Shown: positions 16,066 through 26,898 of the stretch, one piece after another
How the letters are laid out: each line of letters starts with the position of its first letter
How positions within the stretch are numbered: position 1 is the stretch's first letter
From: an uncultured Gammaproteobacteria bacterium
GTDB taxonomy: Bacteria > Pseudomonadota > Gammaproteobacteria > Pseudomonadales > Porticoccaceae
Assembly (NCBI GenBank): GCA_913058345.1
Contig: CAJXQR010000005.1
Coordinates: forward strand, 186,001-250,000
Length of the DNA: 64,000 nt
Direction: 5' to 3'
Notes under the pieces: model-generated
Seen by the model: the letters and a program-made list of their open reading frames with translations, nothing else
Databases searched by the model: none
What the model was told of the DNA's origin: nothing
Position numbers and translations under genes: made by a program

Positions 16066-19000
16066 ATGCCGAATTTCTTTATTGATCGTCCTATTTTTGC
16101 CTGGGTGCTCGCCATTATCGTTATGCTGGCTGGCATCTTGTCTATTACTCAGCTGCCGATTGAGCAATACCCTGAAGTCGCTCCACCAGCGGTCTCGATC
16201 AGAGCGAATAACCCAGGTGCCTCGGCAGAAACGGTGCAAGATACTGTGGTGCAGATCATTGAGCAAAATATGATCGGTATCGATAATATGCTCTATATGT
16301 CATCGAAGAGTGACTCGGCAGGTGTTGGTGAAATTCAGCTGACTTTTCAGCCGGGCACCGACCCCGATATAGCTCAGGTTCAGGTGCAGAATAAACTTCA
16401 GGTTGCAATGCCGTTATTGCCCCAGGCAGTGATTGAGCAGGGTGTCAAAGTGACGAAATCGGCGACCGGGGTGATGATGGTTATCGCTTTCTATTCCACC
16501 GATGGCCGTTATAATCTGTATGACATCGCTGATTATGTCGCCGCCAATATCCTTGAGCCTATTGGTCGAATTAATGGTGTGGGTGAAGCTATGCTGTTTG
16601 GTTCGCAATACGCGATGCGGATCTGGCCCGATGCTGACAAACTCAATAGTTTTAACCTGACGACACAGGATGTGGTAGAGGCGATTCGCGCTGAAAATGT
16701 GCAAGTGCGTGCCGGTGAGCTTGGGGCAGGTCCCGCTCTGCCCGGCCAGCAGTTAAACGCCACTATTGTCGCGCAAACCTTGCTGAAAGATGCTGACGAG
16801 TTCGGCGACATACTACTTCGGGTGAACCGTGATGGGTCGAGTATTTATCTGCGTGATGTGGCTCGAATTGAGCTAGGCGGTGAAAACTATCAGTTTTTAA
16901 ATCACTTTAAAGGCAAACCCGCCAGTGGCATTGTGGTGCGTCAGGCTTCTGGAGCGAATGCACTAGAAACCGCACGTGATGTTAAAGCTAAACTTGCTGA
17001 ACTCACTGCATCCATTCCAGAAGGTATTGATGTTGAGCTCGGTTTCGACACCACTCCTTTTGTAGAAGTGTCGATTATGGAAGTGGTAAAAACGCTATTT
17101 GAAGCCATTATCCTTGTGTTTTTTGTGATGTATCTGTTTTTACAGAATTTTCGCGCCACGCTTATCCCAACTATTGCTGTGCCCGTTGTGTTGCTCGGCA
17201 CCTTCGGCATTTTGTACGCTTTTGGTTTTTCGATTAACACGCTCACGATGTTTGGCATGGTATTAGCCATTGGCCTGTTGGTTGATGATGCCATTGTGGT
17301 GGTCGAAAACGTCGAACGTTTAATGGTTGAGGAAAATTTATCGCCGCGCGATGCCACGCGCAAATCCATGTCGCAAATCACGGGTGCGTTGGTGGGTATT
17401 GGCCTGGTGCTGTCGGCGGTGTTTGTGCCTATGGCGTTTTTTCCTGGCACCACCGGGGCTATTTATCGACAATTTTCAATCACCATTGCCTCGGCGATGG
17501 TGCTCTCAGTATTAGTGGCTTTAATTCTTACTCCCGCTCTGTGCGCAACTTTGTTAAAGCCCGCTGTAGAAGGTCACCATATAAGTAAGGGCGGCTTTTT
17601 TGGCTGGTTTAATAGAGGTTTTGAAAGAATTTCTCACTGGTACCAGAATGTGGTCGCTGGGATTATTCGTAAAACCCTGCGGTATTTCCTGATTTATGGG
17701 GTGATTGTGGTTGCCGTTGGCGTGTTGTTTGCGCGCATGCCGACCTCCTTTCTGCCTTCCGATGACCCGGGTTTGATGTTCACTCTGGTACAACTGCCGG
17801 CGGGTGCTACTATGGAGCGCACGCGTGGTGTGATGGAAGAAATTGAGCACTATTATGCCGAGGAGGAGGCCGACACTATCTCTACCGTTTATTGCGTGGT
17901 GGGCTTTAATTTCAGTGGCCGAGGGCAGAACAATGGTCAGTGCTATATCAAAATGCACGATTGGTCTGAGCGAATCAATGATTCACAAAGTGTACAGGCG
18001 GTGTCGCAGCGGGCTATGGGAGCACTGTCACAGATAAAAGATGCCAGTGCTTTTGCTTTTTATCCCCCGCCGATACGTGCCCTTGGTAACTCAGCAGGCT
18101 TTGATTTTCAGCTTAAAGATGTCGCCGGTATGGGTCACGATGCCTTAATGGCAGCCCGTAATCAGATCCTTCAGGGTGCCGCCCAGGATCCACGTTTGGC
18201 AAAAGTACGACCTAATGGGCAAAACGACAGCCCTCAATTTAAACTCAGTATTGACCGGCAAAAAGCTCGCGCACTGGGTGTGTCGATGACTGAAATTAAC
18301 AATACACTGTCGACTGCCTGGGCCTCCACTTACGTCAATGACTTTATCGATAAAGGCCGGGTAAAAAAGGTCTATGTACAGGGTGAGGCGCAATATCGGA
18401 TGTCACCAGAGCATTTGAAAGACTGGTATGTACGCAATGAAGAGGGCGGTATGGTGTCCTTTGCAGCCTTTGCCACGGGGCAGTGGACCCAGGGCTCACC
18501 CCGCTTAGAGCGCTACAACGGGGTGGCCTCAATGGAAATTCTCGGTGAGGCGGGACCTGGTTACAGCTCGGGTGATGCTATCGCTGCAATGGAAGAGCTG
18601 GCCAGCAAGCTACCACCGGGCTTCGGTTTTGAATGGACGGGTGCCTCATTGCAGGAAACCGAGTCAGGGGCTCAGGCACCGTTGTTGTACGCGCTGTCGC
18701 TGGCGGTTGTTTTCCTCTGCCTGGCGGCACTCTATGAAAGTTGGTCCATCCCCTTTGCAGTAATGCTAGTGGTGCCTCTTGGTGTCATTGGCGCCCTGTT
18801 GGCGAGCTATTCACGGGGTTTACCGAATGATATTTTCTTTCAGGTGGGTGTGTTAACAACGATTGGCTTATCGTCTAAAAATGCCATTCTTATCGTTGAA
18901 TTTGCCCTCGATTTACAGTCCCAAGGCTGGAAACTTCGCGAGGCTATTCTGGAGGCCGTACGTTTGCGCCTGCGCCCCATTTTAATGACCTCATTCGCAT

Positions 19001-19206
19001 TTATGCTCGGCGTTATGCCATTGGCTATTAGCTCGGGAGCTGGCTCGGCGGGACAAAATGCTATTGGCACCGGTGTTTTGGGTGGGATGTTTACGTCGAC
19101 CGTGTTGGCGGTCTTTTTTGTACCGGTCTTCTTTATAGTGATGCGTAAAACATTTGCTGATGACAGGGTTGCCGAAAAGCCTGGGAATCCTGTCTCAAAA
19201 GAGTAA
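16066..19206 (+). CDS. RND multidrug efflux permease (AcrB/MexB-like, HAE1 family)
   Basis: 1046-residue proton-driven inner-membrane pump. It opens with [17 protein letters not shown], the HAE1 signature, has two large periplasmic domains and twelve predicted membrane segments, and carries the proton-relay aspartates in [17 protein letters not shown] and the second-half motif [14 protein letters not shown]. Its ATG immediately follows the adaptor's TAA with no gap, so the two are cotranslated. Typical substrates are drugs, detergents and solvents, but none can be named from sequence. Confidence 0.96.
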   Translation: MPNFFIDRPIFAWVLAIIVMLAGILSITQLPIEQYPEVAPPAVSIRANNPGASAETVQDTVVQIIEQNMIGIDNMLYMSSKSDSAGVGEIQLTFQPGTDPDIAQVQVQNKLQVAMPLLPQAVIEQGVKVTKSATGVMMVIAFYSTDGRYNLYDIADYVAANILEPIGRINGVGEAMLFGSQYAMRIWPDADKLNSFNLTTQDVVEAIRAENVQVRAGELGAGPALPGQQLNATIVAQTLLKDADEFGDILLRVNRDGSSIYLRDVARIELGGENYQFLNHFKGKPASGIVVRQASGANALETARDVKAKLAELTASIPEGIDVELGFDTTPFVEVSIMEVVKTLFEAIILVFFVMYLFLQNFRATLIPTIAVPVVLLGTFGILYAFGFSINTLTMFGMVLAIGLLVDDAIVVVENVERLMVEENLSPRDATRKSMSQITGALVGIGLVLSAVFVPMAFFPGTTGAIYRQFSITIASAMVLSVLVALILTPALCATLLKPAVEGHHISKGGFFGWFNRGFERISHWYQNVVAGIIRKTLRYFLIYGVIVVAVGVLFARMPTSFLPSDDPGLMFTLVQLPAGATMERTRGVMEEIEHYYAEEEADTISTVYCVVGFNFSGRGQNNGQCYIKMHDWSERINDSQSVQAVSQRAMGALSQIKDASAFAFYPPPIRALGNSAGFDFQLKDVAGMGHDALMAARNQILQGAAQDPRLAKVRPNGQNDSPQFKLSIDRQKARALGVSMTEINNTLSTAWASTYVNDFIDKGRVKKVYVQGEAQYRMSPEHLKDWYVRNEEGGMVSFAAFATGQWTQGSPRLERYNGVASMEILGEAGPGYSSGDAIAAMEELASKLPPGFGFEWTGASLQETESGAQAPLLYALSLAVVFLCLAALYESWSIPFAVMLVVPLGVIGALLASYSRGLPNDIFFQVGVLTTIGLSSKNAILIVEFALDLQSQGWKLREAILEAVRLRLRPILMTSFAFMLGVMPLAISSGAGSAGQNAIGTGVLGGMFTSTVLAVFFVPVFFIVMRKTFADDRVAEKPGNPVSKE

Positions 19207-19269
19207 AGCGGTGGCTTGCCATAGCGATAAATAAACGCTGAAAATATCACCCATAATTTTTAAAAAAGG

Positions 19270-19743
19270 ATGGGTAGTGAGATGTTGAGTATTTTACGCG
19301 ATCAGGCGCTCGTTACAGCAGGCATTGTAAAGAACAGCATCTTCTCTGTGAACGATACCATCGTCAGTGAAGGGATGGACGACCGCAGGCTCTACCTGAT
19401 TGAAAAAGGCCGTGCTCGTGTGACTGGACGAGTGGCCTTGGCCGACGGTCGTTATATTCAACCGGGACTCTGCGATCTTGGTCCGGGCGAAATTTTTGGG
19501 GAGTTGAGTTTATTTGATGTTTGCTCGCGCAGTGCCTCTGTGATCGCCCTTGATGACGTAGAGGCCTTGGAGTTTGATGTACAGGCGTTGGAAGGTTATC
19601 TTGATGCTCACCCCGCACAAGGCTACATTGTGCTTAAGGATGTACAGAAAATATTAACCACGCGGCTGCGCCAAACCGACCGCCGCTGGGAACAGTTCTT
19701 TGCATGGGGTTTGAAAGAGCATGGCATAGACCGGCATTTATAG
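19270..19743 (+). CDS. Cyclic nucleotide-binding domain protein without HTH
   Basis: 157-residue protein made of a single Crp-like beta-roll: DTIVSEGMDDRRLYLIEKG, then the phosphate-binding cassette region GEIFGELSLFDVCSRSASV, where Arg-Ser-Ala is the usual cNMP contact. The C-terminal helix ends without a DNA-binding helix-turn-helix, so it is not a normal Crp/Fnr regulator. Either ATG 19270 or ATG 19282 could start it; AAGG abuts the first and is 11-12 bases from the second. It lies 63 bases after the RND permease and may be cotranscribed, but a functional link is not known. Confidence 0.8.
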   Translation: MGSEMLSILRDQALVTAGIVKNSIFSVNDTIVSEGMDDRRLYLIEKGRARVTGRVALADGRYIQPGLCDLGPGEIFGELSLFDVCSRSASVIALDDVEALEFDVQALEGYLDAHPAQGYIVLKDVQKILTTRLRQTDRRWEQFFAWGLKEHGIDRHL

Positions 19744-19844
19744 ACACGGTCTCTTCTCCGCTTCTTACTTCGTTTGTTTACGCTTAATTCCTTGCAGCCT
19801 ATGGCTGTGTATAATCCCGCTTCAATACATGCCCCGGAGCTGGG

Positions 19845-20753
19845 ATGGAGCAATTCCAAAATATCGCTGTCGTTGCTAGACTCGAACACCCTGAAGTGAT
19901 TGATAGTCTCAAACGTCTGGTAGCCTTTTTGCGCGCTGATGGTCGCAAGGTGATGGCTGAATCCAAAACCGCTGCGTTATTGGGCACCTCAGGCATTGAA
20001 ACTATCTCCCGCCGCTCTATAGAGGGTACGGTCGATTTGGTGATTGTCGTGGGTGGCGATGGCAGTATGCTGGGTGCCGCTCGCGCACTGGCCGATCTTA
20101 ATGTCCCCCTATTGGGGCTTAATCGTGGCCGGCTCGGTTTTCTCGCAGATATTCACCCCGATGCCATGGAAGAAGGTATTGGTCGAGTACTTGCTGGTGA
20201 GTATAAAAGCACGGAACGCTACCTACTTGAAATGAGTGTGATGCGTGAAGGTGAAACCATTGGCAAGGGCCTGGCGCTCAATGACCTGGTATTACACCCA
20301 GGACGCTCAGTACGGATGATGGAGTTCGAACTTTACATCGACCAGCAATTTGTTTACAGCCAACGCTCCGATGGCTTGATTATCTCAACACCGACAGGTT
20401 CCACGGCCTATGCGCTGTCGGCGGGGGGACCAATTATGCACCCCAAGCTTGACGCAATTGTTATTGTGCCGATGAACCCTCACACTCTGGCAAGTCGCCC
20501 GATTGTTATCAGTGGTGACAGCCAGCTTGAAGTATTGGTGGGTACACGCAACGAATTGCACCCGCTAATCTCCTGTGATGGTCAGGTTGATGTCAGTACA
20601 GAACCTGGCGATGTGATCAAAATCCACCGCAAGCCCTCTCCCTTGCGTTTAATTCATCCCACCGAGCATAATTTTTATGAAACTTGCCGTGACAAGCTGG
20701 GCTGGGGTCGTCGCCTCGATTCACTGCGCCCGGGGGAAAAGGTTCATCGCTAA
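19845..20753 (+). CDS. nadK: NAD kinase
   Basis: 302-residue cytosolic enzyme making NADP+ from NAD+ and ATP (or polyphosphate). Signatures: VVGGDGSMLGAAR with the catalytic GGDGS, LNRGRLGFLAD, ALNDLVLHPG (the NE/D-type motif here reads LND) and SPTGSTAYALSAGGPI-type region (STPTGSTAYALSAGGP). Length is normal. Its TAA stop overlaps by one base the ATG of the rhomboid gene. Confidence 0.96.
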   Translation: MEQFQNIAVVARLEHPEVIDSLKRLVAFLRADGRKVMAESKTAALLGTSGIETISRRSIEGTVDLVIVVGGDGSMLGAARALADLNVPLLGLNRGRLGFLADIHPDAMEEGIGRVLAGEYKSTERYLLEMSVMREGETIGKGLALNDLVLHPGRSVRMMEFELYIDQQFVYSQRSDGLIISTPTGSTAYALSAGGPIMHPKLDAIVIVPMNPHTLASRPIVISGDSQLEVLVGTRNELHPLISCDGQVDVSTEPGDVIKIHRKPSPLRLIHPTEHNFYETCRDKLGWGRRLDSLRPGEKVHR

Positions 20754-21622
20754 TGACTGAGGGTGAAAACTGGGTATTGGCCGGCAATTTGGGACCGGGA
20801 TTTGATCTCGACTTATTGGTGCTGGCGCTCAATCGCAACCACATTGTCTATCGTCTTGTAGAGCAGGGCGCAGGACACGAATTGTGGTTGGATAAGAGTC
20901 AATCTCAGGCCGATGTACAGCAACTGATTAGCCAAATTCAAAAAATGTCGGTGGTTGAGAAAGCGCTGAATACCGAGAAACCCAAAGGACTTGACTCACT
21001 ACACTTGTATTTTTCTCGGGTGCCGGTAACGCTGATGACGCTGCTGTTAGGCGTGCTGGGTTTTTTTCTGGTGAGCTACCGGCCCGATATGGTACATCTT
21101 TTGACCTTTGTCGATTTTACTCTGGTCAACGGCAGTGGACCGCAGTTTGTGCCCGTTGAAAAAACCTTTGCTGCGGGTGAATACTGGCGTTTTGTCACGC
21201 CGGCTTTCTTACATTTTGGCATTTTTCACGTGGTCTTTAACAGTTTATGGCTGTGGGAGTTTGGCCGTCGAGTTGAGCTGATCAGTGGCCGATCAGCGTA
21301 TTTAGTGCTGATGCTGGCACTGGCATCGGGCTCTAATGCTGGACAATATTTATGGGATGGCCCCGTGCTGTTTGGCGGACTATCGGGAGTGGTTTATGGC
21401 CTGGTAGGCTATGTTTGGATCCGCAATCGTATCGCCCCCACCCCACTTTTAAATGTACAGCCGGGCATTATTTATATGCTTATTGGCTGGTTGTTCATCT
21501 GTCTGTTCGGCATTGTCGATTTGTTTATGAATGGAGGAGTGGCGAATGGAGCCCATGTCTCCGGTTTGTTAATTGGCATGTTGGCGGGGGCTTTAGCCGG
21601 ACGACAGAAACCGTCACAATGA
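20753..21622 (+). CDS. glpG: Rhomboid family intramembrane serine protease (GlpG-like)
   Basis: 289-residue inner-membrane protease cleaving transmembrane substrates. An N-terminal cytoplasmic domain (~1-75) is followed by about six membrane helices. The catalytic serine is in GGLSGVVYGLVG and the catalytic histidine in ANGAHVSGLLIGM; HFGIFHVVFNSLWLWEFG matches the rhomboid L1/TM2 His-Asn motif. Start ATG overlaps the nadK stop. The gene pair order nadK-rhomboid is also seen in Pseudomonas relatives. Confidence 0.92.
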   Translation: MTEGENWVLAGNLGPGFDLDLLVLALNRNHIVYRLVEQGAGHELWLDKSQSQADVQQLISQIQKMSVVEKALNTEKPKGLDSLHLYFSRVPVTLMTLLLGVLGFFLVSYRPDMVHLLTFVDFTLVNGSGPQFVPVEKTFAAGEYWRFVTPAFLHFGIFHVVFNSLWLWEFGRRVELISGRSAYLVLMLALASGSNAGQYLWDGPVLFGGLSGVVYGLVGYVWIRNRIAPTPLLNVQPGIIYMLIGWLFICLFGIVDLFMNGGVANGAHVSGLLIGMLAGALAGRQKPSQ

Positions 21623-21647
21623 GGGATAAGAATAGGAAGGAATAAAC

Positions 21648-21926
21648 GTGGATATTGAGCAAGTATTACAGGCCGTGACACCGGACGTTTACGAAAAACT
21701 TAAACGCGCAGTTGAGATCGGCAAGTGGCCGGACGGAAGAAAATTGAGCGCCGATCAGCGAGCGACCTGTCTGCAGGCTGTGATTACCTATGACAACCAG
21801 CATAAACCAGAATCAGAGCGCGTAGGCTTTATCGCTTCTAAGAAACACCAGCATTGTGGTAGCAGTAAAGGTGACGTTGCAGGGGCAGAACTAAAGGCTG
21901 ATCAAACGCTTAAATGGCAACATTAA
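21648..21926 (+). CDS. DUF1315 family protein (YeaC-like)
   Basis: 92-residue small conserved protein of unknown function. MDIEQVLQAVTPDVYEKLKRAVEIGKWPDG at its N terminus (quoted in part: VYEKLKRAVEIGKWPDG) and the ATCLQAVITYD helix are typical of DUF1315. It starts with GTG and follows GGAAGGAA. It sits between the rhomboid and DUF2797 genes, an order conserved in pseudomonads. Confidence 0.85.
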   Translation: MDIEQVLQAVTPDVYEKLKRAVEIGKWPDGRKLSADQRATCLQAVITYDNQHKPESERVGFIASKKHQHCGSSKGDVAGAELKADQTLKWQH

Positions 21927-21968
21927 CCGCTTTTCAGTGATTACGCGTTCAATGATAAGAGATAAAGT

Positions 21969-22796
21969 ATGGTAGAAAATGTATCAGGCCACCTGAGTAA
22001 AATGGTGGTTGAACTGGCGAAGCCGGTAAACTATTACCTGCCGCTGGACGACGAGCGTGTATTGTTGAACGACTATCTGGGCCAGCGCATTCGTTTGAAC
22101 TACGCCGGTGAAATACATTGCTGTCATTGTGGACGAAAAACCAAAAAAAGCTTTAATCAGGGCTTTTGCTTCCCCTGTCTGAAGAAACTGGCGCGCTGTG
22201 ATAGCTGTATTGTTAGCCCGGAAAAATGTCACTATGAGCAGGGCACTTGTCGTGAGCCGGAGTGGGGTGAAGCGTTTTGCCTGACGGATCATGTTGTTTA
22301 TTTAGCTAATTCATCGGGTGTCAAGGTGGGTATTACCCGTGCCACCCAGTTACCAACCCGTTGGATTGATCAGGGTGCGGTACAGGCCTTGCCTATTATG
22401 CGCGTAGCGACCCGCTTGCAATCCGGCCTGGTTGAAGACGCTCTGCGTCAGCACGTTGCCGATAAAACGAACTGGCGAAAAATGTTGAAAGGTGAGCTTG
22501 AAAGGGTTGACTTGCCGGCTGCACGCGATACTTTATTTGAACGTTGTGAGGCAGAACTGAGAGCCCTGAGTGAACGCTTCGGTGTGCAGGCTCTGCAACC
22601 GGTGGTGGATGCAGAGTGTGTCGACATCGAGTACCCTGTACTGGAATATCCCACCAAAGTCAGTAGCCACAATTTTGATAAAACACCACAGGTCGAGGGC
22701 ACTTTAATGGGTATCAAAGGGCAGTATTTGATCCTCGATACCGGAGTGATTAATCTGCGAAAATTTACAGCCTATAACATCAGTTTTTCGGCCTAG
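21969..22796 (+). CDS. DUF2797 domain-containing protein
   Basis: 275-residue soluble protein, function unknown. It contains a zinc-ribbon-like region, CCHCGRKTKKSF and CFPCLKKLARCDSC, and a central GIY-YIG-like stretch VVYLANSSGVKVGITR followed by PTRWIDQGA, which is characteristic of DUF2797. It lies just upstream of pepN in the same orientation, the usual Pseudomonas arrangement. Confidence 0.88.
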   Translation: MVENVSGHLSKMVVELAKPVNYYLPLDDERVLLNDYLGQRIRLNYAGEIHCCHCGRKTKKSFNQGFCFPCLKKLARCDSCIVSPEKCHYEQGTCREPEWGEAFCLTDHVVYLANSSGVKVGITRATQLPTRWIDQGAVQALPIMRVATRLQSGLVEDALRQHVADKTNWRKMLKGELERVDLPAARDTLFERCEAELRALSERFGVQALQPVVDAECVDIEYPVLEYPTKVSSHNFDKTPQVEGTLMGIKGQYLILDTGVINLRKFTAYNISFSA

Positions 22797-22915
22797 TTTT
22801 TGTAGCATTGAAACCGTGGGAGCGTAATCCACGCTGCTTCCTTTTTTGAGTTATGAGGCCTTTGCAGGGAGCATGATGGCTGTACTGCAAGGGTCTCCCT
22901 ATTGGAGTTGTACCC

Positions 22916-25579
22916 ATGTCACTGAGAGATTCCCAGCCGAAAACGATACGCCTTGAAGATTACCAACCACCGCTGTATTCGATCGATAAAACTGAGCTGC
23001 GTTTTGAGCTGGGTGAAGACGAAACGCTCGTTAAGGCGGCTCTGCAATTTCGGCGTAATCCCAACGCGGAATTGAGCGCTGTCGACGATACACTGCGTCT
23101 GCACGGCGAGGAGCTGGATTTCCGCTCGTTGGCTATAGATGGTCAGCCCTTGTCTGATGAACAGTACCAGATCAGTGCTCAAGAGCTCATTATTAACCAG
23201 GTACCCGAGCAGTTTTTGCTGGAATCTGTGGTTGCGATAAAGCCTCAGGAAAATACTTCACTCGAAGGCCTCTATAAATCGCGCACCATGTACTGTACCC
23301 AATGCGAGGCCGAGGGCTTTCGTAAAATTACCTGGTACCTCGACCGGCCTGATGTGATGTCGGAATTTACCACTACCGTTGAAGCTGACAAAAACCTCTA
23401 TCCCTTGTTGCTATCCAACGGTAATCCTGTCGATAGCGGAGAAACGCCCGATGGGCGCCATTGGGTGACCTGGCACGACCCTTTTAAAAAGCCCGCTTAC
23501 TTATTTGCTCTGGTCGCCGGTACCTTGAGTTGCATCGAAGACAGCTTTACGACCATGAGTGGCCGTCAAATCGCGTTGCGCATTTATGTTGAGGAAAAAG
23601 ACCTCGATAAATGTGACCACGCTATGCAGTCCCTGAAAAACGCCATGGCTTGGGACGAGAAAGTGTATGGGCGCGAATACGATCTGGATATTTTTATGAT
23701 CGTCGCTGTTGATGACTTCAATATGGGGGCTATGGAAAATAAAGGCCTTAATATTTTTAACACCTCCTGTGTGTTAGCAAAACCTGAAACGACCACCGAT
23801 GCAGGATTTCAGCGAGTAGAAGCGGTAGTGGCCCACGAATATTTTCACAATTGGTCGGGTAATCGGGTCACCTGCCGAGATTGGTTTCAACTCAGTTTGA
23901 AAGAAGGCTTTACCGTCTTTCGCGATGCGGAATTTTCCGCAGACATGGGATCGCGCACCGTCAAGCGGGTGGAAGATGTTAACTTTTTGCGCACTCTGCA
24001 ATTTGCCGAAGATGGTGGCCCTACAGCTCATCCGGTGCAGCCTCCCTCGTACATGGAAATATCCAACTTCTACACCCTGACCATTTATGAAAAGGGTGCC
24101 GAAGTGGTGCGTATGATCCACACCTTGTTGGGGCCAGAGTTGTTTCGCGCGGGCAGTGATTTATATTTCGAACGCCACGATGGCGAAGCCGCGACTATCG
24201 ACAACTTTATTGCCGCGATGAAAGACGTTAGTGGCCGCGATTTCTCAACATTTATGCACTGGTATACGCAGGGTGGCACACCTCGGCTTGCCGTTAGTGG
24301 TGAATATGATAGTGAGGCACAAACGTATAGCCTGGAATTACACCAGAGCTGCCCGGCGACGCCAGACTCTTCTGAAAAACAGCCCTTTCATGTGCCGATC
24401 CGTTTGGGGCTTGTGGGTGCTACAGGCGATTTGCCCCTTCACCTGCAGGATCACGCTACCGGCGAGACTGAAATCATCGTCGAATTGAGAGAGGCCAATC
24501 AAACCCTGGTGTTTGAACATGTCACTGAAGAGCCCATACCTTCTTTACTGCGCGGCTTTTCAGCGCCGGTAAAGCTTGAATTTCCCTACAGCCGCGACCA
24601 GCTTCTGCATTTGATGCGCTACGATAGTGACAGCTTTAATCGCTGGGAGGCCTGCAACCAACTGGCGCTGGGTATACTCCAGGGTTTAACTGACGATGTA
24701 CTGGCCGGGCGAGAACTGGTCCTCGATGAGCGTTTGATCGAAGCTTATCGCGCTTTGCTTGCGGATAAAAATGCCGATCCGGCCATGGTTGCTTTAATGC
24801 TAGCACTGCCGAGTGAAGCTTACCTGAGCGAAGTTGCTGAGGTAATACACGTTAGTGCTATTCATACCGCTCGTCAGTTTGCCCGCCGTGCCCTTGCCGG
24901 CGCACTAAAGGCTGAATTTACGGCGATTTATAAAGCAAATAGTCAGCGCGAAAGCTATGAGGCGACTGGACGCCAAATAGCACAGCGCAGCTTGAAAAAT
25001 ACAGCGTTGGCCTATTTATTACAGACTGGCGACGACGATGTTAGTCAACTGGCTTATGCCCAATTTCATAACGCTGATAATATGACAGATACCAACGCGG
25101 CACTGCTCGCGCTGGTTAATTGCCCGACTGCCACAGCACAAAAACTAGCAAAACAGGCCCTGGCATCCTTTTATTCACGCTGGTTAGATGAAAGTCTGGT
25201 CGTGAACCAGTGGTTTCAAATTCAGGCGTGGAGCACTGTACCCGGTGGTTTGGAACGCGTGAAAGCCTTAATGCAACATCCAGCTTTTGATATTAAAAAC
25301 CCCAATAAAGTACGTGCAGTGATTGGTGCCTTTTGCTCGGGTAATGCGATTAATTTTCATGAAGGTGAGGGTGAGGCGTATACCTTCCTCGCCGATCAAG
25401 TGTTGATTATCGATGCGCTAAACCCACAAGTTGCCTCGCGTTTAATGACGCCGCTTACAAAGTGGCGCAAATATCCTGAGCCGGCTCGGGGCCGCATGAA
25501 AGCTCAGTTAGAGCGGGTGTTGGCGCAACCGGGGTTGTCGAAAGATGTTTATGAGATCGTTAATAAAAGCTTGATTTAG
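22916..25579 (+). CDS. pepN: Aminopeptidase N
   Basis: 887-residue M1 zinc metallopeptidase removing N-terminal residues from peptides in the cytoplasm. The exopeptidase motif GAMENKG and the zinc site HEYFHNW (His307, Glu308, His311) with the distal Glu in LKEGFTVFRD are intact. The Ig-like domain (about 450-550) and the long C-terminal helical domain are complete, and length matches bacterial PepN. Start ATG 22916 is well placed before MSLRDSQPKTIRLEDYQPP. Confidence 0.97.
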   Translation: MSLRDSQPKTIRLEDYQPPLYSIDKTELRFELGEDETLVKAALQFRRNPNAELSAVDDTLRLHGEELDFRSLAIDGQPLSDEQYQISAQELIINQVPEQFLLESVVAIKPQENTSLEGLYKSRTMYCTQCEAEGFRKITWYLDRPDVMSEFTTTVEADKNLYPLLLSNGNPVDSGETPDGRHWVTWHDPFKKPAYLFALVAGTLSCIEDSFTTMSGRQIALRIYVEEKDLDKCDHAMQSLKNAMAWDEKVYGREYDLDIFMIVAVDDFNMGAMENKGLNIFNTSCVLAKPETTTDAGFQRVEAVVAHEYFHNWSGNRVTCRDWFQLSLKEGFTVFRDAEFSADMGSRTVKRVEDVNFLRTLQFAEDGGPTAHPVQPPSYMEISNFYTLTIYEKGAEVVRMIHTLLGPELFRAGSDLYFERHDGEAATIDNFIAAMKDVSGRDFSTFMHWYTQGGTPRLAVSGEYDSEAQTYSLELHQSCPATPDSSEKQPFHVPIRLGLVGATGDLPLHLQDHATGETEIIVELREANQTLVFEHVTEEPIPSLLRGFSAPVKLEFPYSRDQLLHLMRYDSDSFNRWEACNQLALGILQGLTDDVLAGRELVLDERLIEAYRALLADKNADPAMVALMLALPSEAYLSEVAEVIHVSAIHTARQFARRALAGALKAEFTAIYKANSQRESYEATGRQIAQRSLKNTALAYLLQTGDDDVSQLAYAQFHNADNMTDTNAALLALVNCPTATAQKLAKQALASFYSRWLDESLVVNQWFQIQAWSTVPGGLERVKALMQHPAFDIKNPNKVRAVIGAFCSGNAINFHEGEGEAYTFLADQVLIIDALNPQVASRLMTPLTKWRKYPEPARGRMKAQLERVLAQPGLSKDVYEIVNKSLI

Positions 25580-25634
25580 ACGCTCTTTATACCCATGTTG
25601 TAACAGATAGGAGACTAAGGGCGGTAACCCAACG

Positions 25635-26579
25635 ATGGAATTTAGAGACTATTACGAGACCCTGGGCGTCGAGCGGGACGTCACACAGGATGAAATTAAG
25701 CGTGCTTATCGTAAGTTGGCGCGAAAGTATCATCCCGATGTGAGTAAAGAAGAAAATGCCGAGCAACAATTTAAGGCGCTGGGTGAAGCCTACGAGGTAC
25801 TCAAAGACCCCGAAAAGCGTGCTGCCTACGACCAATTGGGTGCCAATTGGCAAGGGGGGCAGGACTTTAACGCACCGCCTGACTGGGATGCCGGCTTCGA
25901 ATTTAGCGGTGGAGGTTTTACCCAAGGCGATGGCCAGGCCTATAGTGATTTCTTTGAGTCGCTTTTTGGTCAAAGCTTCCGCAATGCTGGCCGTCAACCC
26001 CATGGGCCCTCTCAGCAAGGCGGTGACCGCCATGCTCGGGTCGTTATTGATCTCGAAGATTCCCTCAATGGCGCAACACGCAAGATCACCTTTCATGTTC
26101 CGGAAGTTGATGCACAGGGGCATGTGAGAACCCGCGAGCGAGTACTGAATATCAAAATCCCCAAGGGCATTGCTCCAGGACAAAGTATTCGCCTGGCGGG
26201 GCAGGGCGATCCTAGTGCCAGTGGTGGTAAGGCCGGTGATTTATATCTTGATGTCGAATTCAAAAAGCATCCTTTTTATCGTCTCGACGGCGCGGATATA
26301 TCCATTGATCTGCCCATCGCCCCCTGGGAAGCAGCACTTGGTGCCACTGTTAAAGTGCCAACACCCAGTGGCCGGGTTGATGTGAAAATACCTGCTGGAT
26401 CGGCTCAGGGAAAAAAGCTACGTTTTAAAGACAAGGGTTTGCCAGGTAAAAAGCCAGGCCATTTTTATGTGGTGCTGCAAATAGTATTACCGCCGGCCAA
26501 TACCCCTGAAGCAGAAAAAATTTATCAGCTGATGGCAAAAGAATTGGCTTTTAATCCACGTGCTGGGTTGGGAGTGTAA
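25635..26579 (+). CDS. cbpA: Curved DNA-binding protein / DnaJ-class co-chaperone
   Basis: 314-residue type II J-domain protein that stimulates DnaK and binds DNA. The J domain (~5-70) has the essential HPD motif (KYHPDVSKE), a Gly/Phe-rich linker follows (GFEFSGGGFTQGDGQ), and two C-terminal beta domains end the protein. There is no zinc-finger region, which separates it from DnaJ. It is followed by cbpM 4 bases later, the standard pair. Confidence 0.94.
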   Translation: MEFRDYYETLGVERDVTQDEIKRAYRKLARKYHPDVSKEENAEQQFKALGEAYEVLKDPEKRAAYDQLGANWQGGQDFNAPPDWDAGFEFSGGGFTQGDGQAYSDFFESLFGQSFRNAGRQPHGPSQQGGDRHARVVIDLEDSLNGATRKITFHVPEVDAQGHVRTRERVLNIKIPKGIAPGQSIRLAGQGDPSASGGKAGDLYLDVEFKKHPFYRLDGADISIDLPIAPWEAALGATVKVPTPSGRVDVKIPAGSAQGKKLRFKDKGLPGKKPGHFYVVLQIVLPPANTPEAEKIYQLMAKELAFNPRAGLGV

Positions 26580-26583
26580 GATT

Positions 26584-26898
26584 ATGACAAGTAAACATTA
26601 TGAGATTCAGGTCGGCGTAATGGTTGATGATGACTCGGGCCTCACGCTGTCACAGCTCTGCCGTTTATGTGCGGTTCATGCGGATTATGTGGTTGAACTT
26701 GTTGAAGAAGGGGTCGTTCAACCTTCTGGAGAAGAGATTACCCAGTGGAACTTCCCTGGCATGAGTATTCAGCGCATTCGCAAGGCTCGTCGTCTGCAGA
26801 CTGACCTGGGAATAAACTTGGCAGGGGTGGCCGTTATTTTAGAATTATTAGATGAGGTCGACTACCTTCGCCATCGCCTAAAGGACATGGAACGATGA
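26584..26898 (+). CDS. cbpM: Chaperone modulator CbpM
   Basis: 104-residue inhibitor of CbpA, binding its J domain. The MerR-like helix-turn-helix region LTLSQLCRLCAVHADYVVELVEEGVV and the coiled C-terminal LLDEVDYLRHRLKDME fit CbpM. The ATG at 26584 is chosen over an upstream in-frame codon inside cbpA because it lies directly after the cbpA stop. The TGA stop overlaps the trxC ATG (ATGA). Confidence 0.88.
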   Translation: MTSKHYEIQVGVMVDDDSGLTLSQLCRLCAVHADYVVELVEEGVVQPSGEEITQWNFPGMSIQRIRKARRLQTDLGINLAGVAVILELLDEVDYLRHRLKDMER

